Positions 23,548 through 31,516 of a stretch of DNA of 64,000 nucleotides are shown here, one piece after another. Position numbers and translations under genes: made by a program. The notes below the pieces were generated by a model. That model was not told the origin of the DNA. It ran no database searches and saw only the letters and a list, made by a program, of their open reading frames with translations. Source of the DNA: Natrinema gelatinilyticum (lineage in GTDB: Archaea; Halobacteriota; Halobacteria; Halobacteriales; Natrialbaceae); contig NZ_CP100757.1 in assembly GCF_024266705.1 (NCBI RefSeq), forward strand, positions 558,001-622,000, read 5' to 3'. The number at the start of each line of letters is the position of its first letter. The first letter of the stretch is position 1.

Positions 23548-24846
23548 GTGATACTCAACGCTGGTACGCTCGTCACTATGAACGACGAGCGCGAGGTCAG
23601 AGAAGAGGTACACGTGGTCGTCGAAGACGGGGAAATCGTCGACATCGCCGACGGGTACGCATCTGGAGACGACGTGGTCGACGCCCGTTCGGAAGTCGTC
23701 ATTCCCGGTCTGGTCAACTGCCACACGCACATGTACGCGTTACCGATCCGGGGAGCCCCGCTTTCGGTGTCGCCACAGAGCTTCTACGAGGCGCTGATCG
23801 ACATCTGGTGGGAGGTGGACGAGGCGTTCACGATGGAGGATGCACGACTCTCAGCGCTCGGGTCGTGCAAAGAGATGCTCGAGAGCGGTGTGACCGCCTT
23901 CTGTGACAACTACTCCGGCCCGAACACGCTGCCAGGTGCGATGGACGCCGTCGCCGAGGGGGTCGCTCAGACGCCGATTCGCGGCATGATCGCGTTCGAG
24001 ACGACCGCCCGTAACTCCCGAGACGAGGCACTCGCAGGTATCGACGAGAACGAACGCTTCATACGCGAATCGGAGGCTGACTACGATCGGGTGACGGGAC
24101 ACTACTGCCTCCATACGCTGTTTACGAACCCGGAAGAGATCGTCCGAGAGTGTGTCGACCGGGCGACGACCGACGACCGGCCAGTCCAGATCCACCTCGA
24201 GGAGGGACTGGTCGACGTTCACAAATCGATCGAAGAGTACGGTGAACGTCCGATTCCCGCCCTCGAGTCGATGGGATTCTTCGACGCCGACGTCATCGCA
24301 GCACACTGCGTCCACGCAACCGACGAGGAGATCGAAATTCTCGGCGAGAACGACGTCGCCGTGGCGCACAACCCGTACTCGAATACGAACAACGCAGTCG
24401 GGATCGCGAACGTCGAGAAGATGCAGGAGGAAGGCGTGACGATCGGTATCGGCGACGACGGGTGGGATCCAGACATGTTCGAGACGATGCGGACGGCCGT
24501 CGGGATCCACAAATTGAAACAGAGGAACCCGAGCGCGTTCGACAACGCCGTCGCCCTCGAGTGGGCGACGATTGGAAGTGCGACCGTGATGGGAATGCAC
24601 GATCGGATCGGGAGCATCGAGGAAGGCAAGCGCGGCGATCTCGTGACGCTCGATCTCGGACCGAATCCGGTGCTCCCTGAGAGCGCTCCCTATTACGTGG
24701 TCAGCGCGGCGAGTCGGGCCGATGTGACCCGGACGATCATCGACGGGGACACGGTCTACGAACGCGGTAACAGTGTCCTGTCGGTCGATGACGAAGATTT
24801 AGACGCCGTCGGGGCCGCGAGCGCCGAACTCTGGGATCGCCTGTGA
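23548..24846 (+). CDS. SsnA-like amidohydrolase (aminohydrolase family)
   Basis: 432 residues from a GTG (VILNAGTLVTMNDEREVREE). Upstream in-frame codons to 23431 are rejected because the promoter falls inside them and homology starts at ILNAGTLV. Metal motifs: VNCHTHMYALPIRG, His in VQIHLEEGLVD, His in VIAAHCVHATDEE and Asp-Asp in IGDDGWDPDMFETMR. The HNPYSNTNNAVGIANVEKM segment is characteristic of SsnA proteins, which in bacteria accompany selenium- or molybdenum-dependent purine hydroxylase operons. This supports a purine-related function here, although the SsnA substrate itself is not established. Normal family metal sites; complete C-terminal strand return. Confidence 0.88.
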   Translation: MILNAGTLVTMNDEREVREEVHVVVEDGEIVDIADGYASGDDVVDARSEVVIPGLVNCHTHMYALPIRGAPLSVSPQSFYEALIDIWWEVDEAFTMEDARLSALGSCKEMLESGVTAFCDNYSGPNTLPGAMDAVAEGVAQTPIRGMIAFETTARNSRDEALAGIDENERFIRESEADYDRVTGHYCLHTLFTNPEEIVRECVDRATTDDRPVQIHLEEGLVDVHKSIEEYGERPIPALESMGFFDADVIAAHCVHATDEEIEILGENDVAVAHNPYSNTNNAVGIANVEKMQEEGVTIGIGDDGWDPDMFETMRTAVGIHKLKQRNPSAFDNAVALEWATIGSATVMGMHDRIGSIEEGKRGDLVTLDLGPNPVLPESAPYYVVSAASRADVTRTIIDGDTVYERGNSVLSVDDEDLDAVGAASAELWDRL

Positions 24847-25298
24847 ATCGCCGCGGCCTGCGCCACTCGTGAACCGCTTCGGGGTCGAGTGGTTCGAGAC
24901 GCGAAGGTCGCTCCGCGTAGTCACGGAACTCTCCGATATCCGTACGACCTCGAGGCACTCGCCTTGCTTATCTGTATAGATGCGCGAGAAAACGCACAAC
25001 GATACGGTCGCGTCCGCTCCTGTATTCGGTCTCGTCTCTCGTATCCGTTCTCAGCGTGTGGACGTGGTGCGGTGTCTTCGTAAACGATTCGTACACGTCG
25101 CGTGATCGGGTCCGCAAAATCGAAGCGACTCGTCTCCGAGCACCGACGATAGGCAATGTGGACGCGGATCGTCCGACGATGACGATCGCAAAGTACAACG
25201 CAGACCGGCAGTCGTCGAAAAACGCACCGTGACTTCGGTTGGTACGCGAGACCCCGTTCTCGGTGAACGCGATCGATCAGTCCGTGGCTCTGCCAGAA

Positions 25299-25371
25299 TA
25301 TACACCCTAAGGGGTTAATTCCCGCCGAGAGAATGGGCGGCTCGTCCGGCGGTGTATTATACACCCTTAGG
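25299..25371. promoter_or_regulatory. Paired operator-like boxes upstream of rdfA
   Basis: TATACACCCTAAGG (25299-25312) and TATACACCCTTAGG (25358-25371) differ by one base and start 59 bases apart. The second box overlaps a perfect odd palindrome, GGTGTATTATACACC (25351-25365). They lie 150-220 bases before rdfA. A regulator-binding role is inference. Confidence 0.5.
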
Positions 25372-25489
25372 TTATGAATTTTGACCTGGTGGCCGACGGA
25401 GGATCCGCGATACGCACACAGCCTCCGTAACCGGTGCCACACGAGCGGCAAAACGGTAGGTGCAAACGAGCAGTGTACGCATAGTCAGG

Positions 25490-25498
25490 CTTATAAGA
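25490..25498 (+). promoter_or_regulatory. TATA box of the rdfA operon
   Basis: CTTATAAGA, about 27 bases before the rdfA ATG at 25521, fits a leaderless transcript. Confidence 0.65.
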
Positions 25499-25520
25499 TC
25501 ACGACCGATAGTATCGGGAG

Positions 25521-26171
25521 ATGCCTACTGATCAGGGTTGCAAGGTCGACGCAACGATAGATCAGTACGATCTCGAGACGGCCGATCCTCGTCACGAATC
25601 GCTCGACGACGGGCTTCTCGCACGATGGAATGGGACGGACGGACACACGGACGTCGGCTATCGGACGCTGACCGAGTGGTTCAACAAACGACTACTGAAG
25701 CGCATTTACGACGAGCACGGCCGAGGGGCACTCGATGCACAGATCGACGCCGACTACGAGGCGCTCTCCGGAGACGACGACCTGGTCCGCGACGAGATGA
25801 TCGAACAGCTCACCACGGCAGGGATCGACGGCGAGCAAGTACTGGACGATATGGTGTCGTGGGGAACGATGCGAACGCACCTGAACGAGTGTCTCGAGGG
25901 GTCGAAAGAGCAAACGGACGCCCGCACTGACTGGGAACGAAACAGCATCGACGTCGCACGGGACGTCGTCACCGGAAAAGTCGACGAGGCGCTCTCCTCG
26001 CTCGCCTCGAAGGGTGAACTCGACGGGACGACGTCGTCTACCGTCGAGGTGCAGATCCACGTGCGGTGTGACGACTGCCCGACACGAGTCCCCCTGGATG
26101 TGGCACTCGAGCGCGGGTACGTGTGCGAGACCCACAGCGAGACGACCGACGAGACGACAACCAAACCATGA
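25521..26171 (+). CDS. rdfA: Rod-determining factor RdfA
   Basis: 216 residues, soluble and very acidic. The N-terminal part (CKVDATIDQYDL, then WNGTDGHTDVGYRTLTEWFN with KRLLKRIYDEHG) and central helices (DEMIEQLTTAGIDGEQVLDD, WGTMRTHLNECLEG) match the haloarchaeal RdfA family; the C-terminus has a Cys cluster, CDDCPTRVPLDVALERGYVC, likely a zinc site. In Haloferax volcanii, RdfA is needed for rod-shaped cells and is encoded next to an SMC-like gene; the same order is seen here. Its stop overlaps the next start (ATGA), so the two are translated together. Biochemical function is unknown. Recognition is from family memory, not from a search. Confidence 0.87.
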   Translation: MPTDQGCKVDATIDQYDLETADPRHESLDDGLLARWNGTDGHTDVGYRTLTEWFNKRLLKRIYDEHGRGALDAQIDADYEALSGDDDLVRDEMIEQLTTAGIDGEQVLDDMVSWGTMRTHLNECLEGSKEQTDARTDWERNSIDVARDVVTGKVDEALSSLASKGELDGTTSSTVEVQIHVRCDDCPTRVPLDVALERGYVCETHSETTDETTTKP

Positions 26172-27958
26172 CCTGGAAAATCGATATCGAGAACATTGCC
26201 GGCATATACGAGGGAAGCGCGGAACTCGAGCCTGGGTTGAACGCGGTCAAAGGCTCGAACTGGCAGGGAAAGTCGAGCTTCATCGAAGCCATCAAGACCG
26301 GTCTCGGGACGACAGCGACGCTCACCGAAGGAAAAGACCACGGACACGTCCGCCTTGAGACGCCCGAGAAAGCGGTTTCGCTCGATCTTAATCGGACTAA
26401 CGGCGTCGTGAACGTCGAGGGGACTCCCTATCTCGAGACGAAATACGATATCGCTCGTACCTCGTTGTTCGCCTGTCTCGGTGAACAAAACGAGATCAGG
26501 CGGGCCGTTCGGGAGGGTCAGAACTTAGCGGACGTACTGTTGCGTCCCCTCGACTTCCAGAATATCGACGTTCAAATCGCGGACCTGAAAGCCGAGCGCG
26601 ACGGAATCGATTCCGAGCTGGCACAGGCGCGAGAAGCACAGAAACGGCTTCCCGGCCTCCAAGAGCGCGTGACGCAACTCGAAACCGAAGTCGATGATCT
26701 CCGGGACCGGCGCGAGGAACTTTCCACTGGCAACGCCACCGAGGATCGGGCCGACTCCGTACAGAGCGAATTGAGTCAGGCACAGGCAAATCGCAGCCAG
26801 GCGGAGAGCCAGATCGAGCGCCTGACACAGACGATCGACCGGGTCGAGACTCGTCTCGAGGACCATCGGTCGGAACTCGAGGACATCGAGATCGACGAAG
26901 GAGACTCCGTCGAGTCCGAACTCGCCGACGCACGTTCGAACCGCCAGGAAGTGAATCGGGCCCTGGAGGTGTTGCAAAACGTGTACTCGGCAAACGAGAT
27001 GGTTCTCGAAGAGGACCAACTCGACCTCATCACCACCGTCGACCGGGAGCTCTCCGGCGACTCGGTCGTCTGCTGGACCTGCGATTCGACGGTCGACCGA
27101 ACGGACCTCGAGAATCGACTCGACGCGCTTGGGGAGAAAATCACCGAGAAGCGCGCTCAGCTCGAGACCCATCGTGATCGGGTCGAAGAACTCGAGGCGC
27201 GGCGGGAGGAGCGTGCCCAGGCGCGGCGACGGAAACGGGACGTAGAGACGAAAATAGAGGATCTCGAGGAGAAACTCGCAGATCGGAAACAGAGCCTCGA
27301 AGAGGCCCGCGACCGCTTCGAACGAGCGGACGAGCGCGTCGAGGCGCTCAGCGACGCGGTCGACGAAACGGTCGACGCAATTACGGACGTCGAGAGCGAA
27401 ATCAAATATCGAGAAGCGGAACTCAAAGACGCGCGAACCGAACTCGACGAACTCGAATCTCGAGCCGACCAGATCGAGCTGCTGGAAGACGAACGCGAAG
27501 AGATTCAAGACGAAATAACAGCGCTCAGAAACCGCAAACAGGAGATCAAACAACGGGCACGTGACGAGTTCAGTGACTCGATCCGTGATATCAGCGAACG
27601 GTTCGAAACGGGGTTCGAATCCGCCCATCTGACCGGCGGGTTCGATCTCGTGGTGGCACGAGACGGACGCGAAGCGAACCTCGAGGCGCTCAGCGAGGGT
27701 GAACTCGAACTGATCGGATTCATCGCGGCACTCGCGGGATACGAATCGTTCGGCGTGGACGAAGCGGTGCCGATCATGCTCGTCGACGGAGTCGGAAGCC
27801 TCGCGGACGAAAATCTACGAACGCTCGTCGAGTATCTCGACGATCGAACGGAGTACCTCGTTTTCACCACCTATCCAGAATACACGACCGGTGACGGCCA
27901 GACGATCGATCCGACGAATTGGTCGGTAGCGAGTCGTGACGCGATCGACGCCGCCTGA
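26168..27958 (+). CDS. Archaea-specific SMC-related protein (Sph-like ATPase)
   Basis: 596 residues from the ATG at 26168, which overlaps the rdfA stop. Walker A is GSNWQGKSS (about residues 31-39). Residues about 130-480 are two coiled-coil arms of heptad-rich E/R/L sequence split by a zinc-hook-like CxxC (VVCWTCDSTVD near residue 305), as in Rad50. The C-terminal lobe has the signature LSEGELELIGFIAALAG and Walker B PIMLVDGVGS. It is about half the size of a true SMC, as expected for the halobacterial Sph group. The coupled rdfA suggests that both act in one complex in cell-shape control (inference). A perfect stem-loop follows at 28031-28066. Confidence 0.9.
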   Translation: MTWKIDIENIAGIYEGSAELEPGLNAVKGSNWQGKSSFIEAIKTGLGTTATLTEGKDHGHVRLETPEKAVSLDLNRTNGVVNVEGTPYLETKYDIARTSLFACLGEQNEIRRAVREGQNLADVLLRPLDFQNIDVQIADLKAERDGIDSELAQAREAQKRLPGLQERVTQLETEVDDLRDRREELSTGNATEDRADSVQSELSQAQANRSQAESQIERLTQTIDRVETRLEDHRSELEDIEIDEGDSVESELADARSNRQEVNRALEVLQNVYSANEMVLEEDQLDLITTVDRELSGDSVVCWTCDSTVDRTDLENRLDALGEKITEKRAQLETHRDRVEELEARREERAQARRRKRDVETKIEDLEEKLADRKQSLEEARDRFERADERVEALSDAVDETVDAITDVESEIKYREAELKDARTELDELESRADQIELLEDEREEIQDEITALRNRKQEIKQRARDEFSDSIRDISERFETGFESAHLTGGFDLVVARDGREANLEALSEGELELIGFIAALAGYESFGVDEAVPIMLVDGVGSLADENLRTLVEYLDDRTEYLVFTTYPEYTTGDGQTIDPTNWSVASRDAIDAA

Positions 27959-28030
27959 GAGCAACGCGGAATTCGCCGTGTCGGTCGTGAACACCGCTGC
28001 ACAGAACGGAACGCCGGCCGTGAAAAATGA

Positions 28031-28066
28031 CACCGTCACGATCCGGCGCGGCGTTTCGTGACGGTG
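28031..28066. terminator. Perfect 11-bp stem-loop after the SMC-related gene
   Basis: CACCGTCACGA and TCGTGACGGTG pair perfectly around a 14-base loop, 70 bases past the stop codon. It could terminate the rdfA operon or stabilise its mRNA end; no long T-run follows. Confidence 0.45.
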
Positions 28067-28156
28067 CAGACCAGTATTTGTCGGTCGGTGGGACAGCGGG
28101 CGATAGACTCCGCAAACCAAGCCTTTAATCTCGCCTCCAGGAAATGGTGGTCGTGA

Positions 28157-28339
28157 ATGACATCCGATCCAAACGACGTAATGAATATCGGGAACCGGCT
28201 CCTCAAACAGTATCCTGACGCGTTTTCGACAGAATTCAGCACGAACAAGCAGGTCGTACAAAACATGACCTACGTCAGCTCGCGCCGTCTCCGCAACCGT
28301 ATCGCCGGATACATTACCCGGAAAAAACAGTCGAATTGA
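28157..28339 (+). CDS. Ribosomal protein S17e-like small protein, paralogue 1
   Basis: 60 residues. The core IGNRLLKQYPDAFSTEF, then STNKQVVQN and LRNRIAGYITRKKQ, is the S17e fold signature (archaeal S17e has LLxxYPDxFxxDFExNK..V, then RNRIAGYITR). Unlike the ribosomal copy, it begins MTSDPNDVMN and stands alone, away from any ribosomal gene. Its own TATA-like box (CTTTAATC, 28123-28130) lies about 29 bases upstream. Conservation of the YP.AF.T.F core and RIAGYxTRK tail suggests retained RNA or ribosome binding; a shape-related or condition-specific ribosome role is speculation. It may simply be a second S17e. Confidence 0.8.
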   Translation: MTSDPNDVMNIGNRLLKQYPDAFSTEFSTNKQVVQNMTYVSSRRLRNRIAGYITRKKQSN

Positions 28340-28491
28340 CGCCTCTGTCGACGGCTTCGTCCGAAGCTGGGATACCGACGAGTTTCCTGGGAACCGTGGC
28401 GTGACAGGTACCTCGGCCGACGTTCGACCGGTGTGAGATAATATTGCCGGGAACCACACACAATTAGTATGGTATTGAGTAACAAGTGTGT

Positions 28492-29469
28492 ATGGTGGTT
28501 AGCGCCGCGATTGGGGAATTCGCCGAGATTCTCGCACGGCTCGAGCAGACCGACAAAGAGGTACGGAGTGTCGCGCTCACGGAAACGGACGGCGATGCGG
28601 AAACGGTAACCGCTCGCGTCGAAGTGAGTGTTCCGGTAATTGACGGCGGTACTATAAGCGACGATGTGACAGTCGCAGCCGCCGAGACCGAACTGACCGA
28701 TGGCCGCGTCGACGTTACACTCGAATTCACGATCCCTGCTGGCACCGGTGAAACCGAGTTCGGTCAGCGTCAGTCTCGCCAACTCCAGGGGGCTGTGAAA
28801 CCGACCGGGAAGGGCGGGTCGACTGCCGGCATTGCACCGTACAAAGACCCGGACGTCCTCGAAACGGTGTACGAGCAGCACGATTCGTTCCCGAAGATGA
28901 CCGAAGCGCTAGGGGTCGACGTCACGTCGGAAACGGTCCGGCGATACATGGTGAAATACGGCATACACGATCCTGAAGACTCGAACGACGACGCGACCGA
29001 TCGGACGGGCAGTGAGAACGAGACGGCGAGTAGAGACGCTGCGACAGCAGAGGGCGAACGGGCTATCGGTTCGTCAGATGATTCGAATGCCGCACTGTCG
29101 CCCGTCGAGGAGTCACCCGCAACGGCGAACGGAACGGATACGGAATCGACCGCCGACGATTCCGAACGCTCGGAATTCGGCGAGCGGTCCGTCGCCGAGA
29201 TTCTCGCCGAAACGAACCTCGAGGAGGACGAGTCACTAATCGCCGATGGCGTCGGTGTTCCGCGAAGCCTGACCGTCGCAGATCTAACGGAGACACTCGA
29301 TCGGTCGAGGACGGTCTCCGAAGTCAAACACGCGCTCGATCTGGATCACGATCAGACTCGACGGGTTTTGAACGAACTCGGAGTAATCTCGTTTGTCACC
29401 GGCCGACTCACCGATCCCCGCGACGATATCACGCTCGCAGACGTCGAACGGAGCATACGGAACGGATGA
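28492..29469 (+). CDS. Haloarchaeal protein with two HTH segments; possible DdfA-locus protein
   Basis: 325 residues from ATG 28492; a GTG six bases earlier is an alternative. A T/A box near 28461-28470 is at leaderless distance. Residues about 1-95 form a beta-rich N-terminal domain of repeated acidic strands. Residues about 115-160 look like a winged or homeodomain-like HTH (DPDVLETVYEQHDSFPKMTE, then VTSETVRRYMVKYGI). A Ser/Thr/Asp/Glu-rich linker follows (160-225), and a second HTH-like segment ends the protein (LTETLDRSRTVSEVKHALDL, then QTRRVLNELGVISFV). It probably binds DNA. In H. volcanii a disk-shape gene (ddfA) lies next to rdfA and its SMC partner, so this might be its counterpart; I cannot confirm. 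Confidence 0.7.
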   Translation: MVVSAAIGEFAEILARLEQTDKEVRSVALTETDGDAETVTARVEVSVPVIDGGTISDDVTVAAAETELTDGRVDVTLEFTIPAGTGETEFGQRQSRQLQGAVKPTGKGGSTAGIAPYKDPDVLETVYEQHDSFPKMTEALGVDVTSETVRRYMVKYGIHDPEDSNDDATDRTGSENETASRDAATAEGERAIGSSDDSNAALSPVEESPATANGTDTESTADDSERSEFGERSVAEILAETNLEEDESLIADGVGVPRSLTVADLTETLDRSRTVSEVKHALDLDHDQTRRVLNELGVISFVTGRLTDPRDDITLADVERSIRNG

Positions 29470-29574
29470 CATCACCCCGGTCCGGCATCGTTTTGCTCCC
29501 CACCGTGCTCCGGATTGCTCACAGCGACACAGTTTGGAACGACCTGTTCACTTCCCCGATCCGAAACCCGACTT

Positions 29575-29817
29575 TCAGGCGGTGACGTGACCGCTCGCGT
29601 GCGGTCCGACGACCGTGATACGATAGTACTCGGTGAATTTGACGACATCACAGTTGGCAAGCTCCGCTTGGACTTCGGATTCGACGGCTATCTGGCCGTC
29701 TTCACACACGACCTGATAGAGAAACGCTCTAGCTTTATTGGAAAGTTCGTCGATATGTTTGACGTCCACCGTCGGTGGAATCGATTCGATTGGAGTTATT
29801 GTAACTCGCGATTGCAT
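29575..29817 (-). CDS. Small conserved haloarchaeal protein of unknown function
   Basis: 80 residues from the ATG at 29817 (MQSRVTITPIESIPPTVDVK, then HIDELSNKARAFLYQVV and EVQAELANCDVVKFTEYYRI). In-frame ATGs at 29832 and 29850 are alternatives; the T/A box at 29848-29862 favours a start at 29832 or 29817. The pattern of an opening strand, two helices and a closing strand is one I recall from many short haloarchaeal proteins without known function. It is on the opposite strand to its neighbours, so not part of their operon. Confidence 0.6.
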   Translation of the reverse strand: MQSRVTITPIESIPPTVDVKHIDELSNKARAFLYQVVCEDGQIAVESEVQAELANCDVVKFTEYYRITVVGPHASGHVTA

Positions 29818-30262
29818 GCTAACTGCTACCATTACTCTCCTTTCTCGCATCGCTATTCAATATATCGGCATCGGCATGGCCTGGAGCAAAATCGCCCGAT
29901 CGAGCGTGCCGAGAGTGGGGAGAACCTATCAAATTCATACTACATGTACACGATGCGCACAGGATATGTATACAGACACGTCCCAGGTATACGCTCGTCA
30001 CGGAGGATTAATCGAACGAGTGGCCGTCGACAGACAAACCACCTGTTCATCAGAATGCGACTGCGTGGTCCGTCAGATTGCGACCGCGAAAACGAACCCA
30101 TCGCAGCATTCGTTCGAACCTTTCCAGCGAGACACGAGATCGGTCGAGTCCGGTGGAATCGGATTCGACGATGGGTGGCACCATTTCTTCCCACATCACG
30201 TAACGATTCGGTCACATTTGGCAAACGTTATTGTGTTTGGCACGCACATGCACACACAAGAA

Positions 30263-30451
30263 ATGACGGCCGACTCGAAGAATATCATCAGCGTCGGAGA
30301 CACACTTCTCGAGCGGTATCCGGAAGGGTTTTCGACCGACTTCGAGGAGAACAGAGAACAGGTCGAGAGGCTAACCGACGTCGAATCGAAGCGGATACAA
30401 AACCGGATTGCTGGGTACGTCACGCGAAAGCGCGCCGGCAAGATTCAATGA
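30263..30451 (+). CDS. Ribosomal protein S17e-like small protein, paralogue 2
   Basis: 62 residues: VGDTLLERYPEGFSTDFEEN, REQVERLTDVESKRIQNRIA and GYVTRKRAGKIQ, again the S17e fold throughout its length. It aligns with paralogue 1 without gaps in the core, but the two share only about half of their residues, so they are not a recent duplication. An in-frame ATG at 30248 would add five residues. A T/A-rich stretch at 30226-30236 may be its promoter. Like paralogue 1 it is a single-gene unit far from ribosomal operons. Whether it replaces S17e in ribosomes or does something else is unknown. Confidence 0.8.
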   Translation: MTADSKNIISVGDTLLERYPEGFSTDFEENREQVERLTDVESKRIQNRIAGYVTRKRAGKIQ

Positions 30452-30568
30452 CACCTTGGTAACCGGTGAGGTTCGATCACGGGGGTGATCGGTTCTCGGC
30501 GCCGATTCAGCTCTCGACGTGTTGAACAGTAGAAACAATTAACTGAATCTGTACGGAGCGTACATGGT

Positions 30569-31390
30569 ATGGCCACTATCAGAATACGGGATTGGACGAA
30601 AGAGCAATTAGAGGAGATACAGGAAACGGAATCACACTCGTCTCACGATTCGGTCATCAAGTCGCTGCTGAAAGACCACGAGTTAGCGCAGTTTGCACAC
30701 ACCGCTGCACCGACCGAGGAGTCGACCGAATCCGAACCGGCGGCCGATGAAAAAGCGTTCGATGACTTGACGGTATTCGACGAGTTGACGACGGTCGATA
30801 ACGAGGTGTTGTTCCTCTGGTGTCCGAACTGTGGCAAAGAGATGGCCCATCTCTCGGTCGAAAATCCGATCAACATCCCCGTCTACGAGATGGAATGCCA
30901 ACGCTGTCTCACGCATCTCGATCATCACGCGATCGTCGGCATCGAAATCGGCTATCCCATCGAAAAACGGCTGGTCGAAAATACGCTCCAGGACGACCTC
31001 AAAGCCTGCGTGATCGATTACTGGGATCGAAAGCTCGAACGACTGGCGATAGAGGGTCCCGAGGATACCGATCTAGACCACCACGTCTGGCAGTTCGGAC
31101 AGTACGTTCGCGACTTCAACTGGGACTGGCCGTCGGAGGTGCCGGTCATCGGTGTCGAAATCGGGACGACCTATCGTGACGAGATAACCGGAGACGTGCT
31201 CGAGGTTCTCGAGTGTGTTACCGAAAACCGAAACGAACTCGACACGTACCGAATCAAGCGATACGGGAGCGACACCGAGGAATCGGAAACGGAGATCATG
31301 GGGAAAGAATCGCTCATGCCGCTGCTACTCCGTCGAAGCCTGTTCGTCGAGGAAAACGAAGAAACGGGTCACTCCGGTGATAGCGCGTAG
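30569..31390 (+). CDS. RHH-like / zinc-ribbon protein of unknown function
   Basis: 273 residues. Residues 1-45 (ATIRIRDWTKEQLEEIQETE, DSVIKSLLKDHE) look like a ribbon-helix-helix DNA-binding arm. An acidic linker (45-85) leads to a zinc ribbon, FLWCPNCGKEMAHL...ECQRCLTHLDHHAIVGI (about 88-130). The rest is an alpha/beta region with many Trp and charged residues and no motif known to me. The start is the ATG at 30569; the ATG five bases earlier is out of frame. Its place after rdfA, the SMC-related gene and the HTH protein suggests a regulator of that locus (inference). Confidence 0.65.
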   Translation: MATIRIRDWTKEQLEEIQETESHSSHDSVIKSLLKDHELAQFAHTAAPTEESTESEPAADEKAFDDLTVFDELTTVDNEVLFLWCPNCGKEMAHLSVENPINIPVYEMECQRCLTHLDHHAIVGIEIGYPIEKRLVENTLQDDLKACVIDYWDRKLERLAIEGPEDTDLDHHVWQFGQYVRDFNWDWPSEVPVIGVEIGTTYRDEITGDVLEVLECVTENRNELDTYRIKRYGSDTEESETEIMGKESLMPLLLRRSLFVEENEETGHSGDSA

Positions 31391-31490
31391 CTCACGTCTG
31401 GCGCGACTTCCTTGTGACGCTGACCGGATGAGACACGATCACCGCCCCCGTGGCCGATCACCGTCTCGTTACAGAGTATCGAGGAGAAAG

Positions 31491-31510
31491 CCCACGACTG
31501 CAGTCGTGGG
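31491..31510. repeat. Solo IS200/IS605-type terminal hairpin (PATE-like)
   Basis: CCCACGACTGCAGTCGTGGG is a perfect 20-base palindrome followed by AGGATGTC, a sequence I recall from ends of haloarchaeal tnpB elements. No transposase gene adjoins it. It sits just past the mocA stop and could also work as its terminator. Confidence 0.6.
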
Positions 31511-31516
31511 AGGATG

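Larger units (their letters stand above)
24847..25520. other. 674-base non-coding region upstream of rdfA
   Basis: No credible gene. It contains a pair of repeated palindrome-like boxes (25299-25371) and the rdfA promoter (25490-25498). Confidence 0.6.

Noticed and set aside
24921..25451. 176-residue minus-strand frame upstream of rdfA
   Set aside because: Arg-rich composition unlike acidic haloarchaeal proteins; it overlaps the probable operator boxes.
27600..27625. tRNA-like T-loop word GGTTCGAATCC
   Set aside because: It lies inside the SMC-related coding sequence and no acceptor or anticodon stem fits around it.
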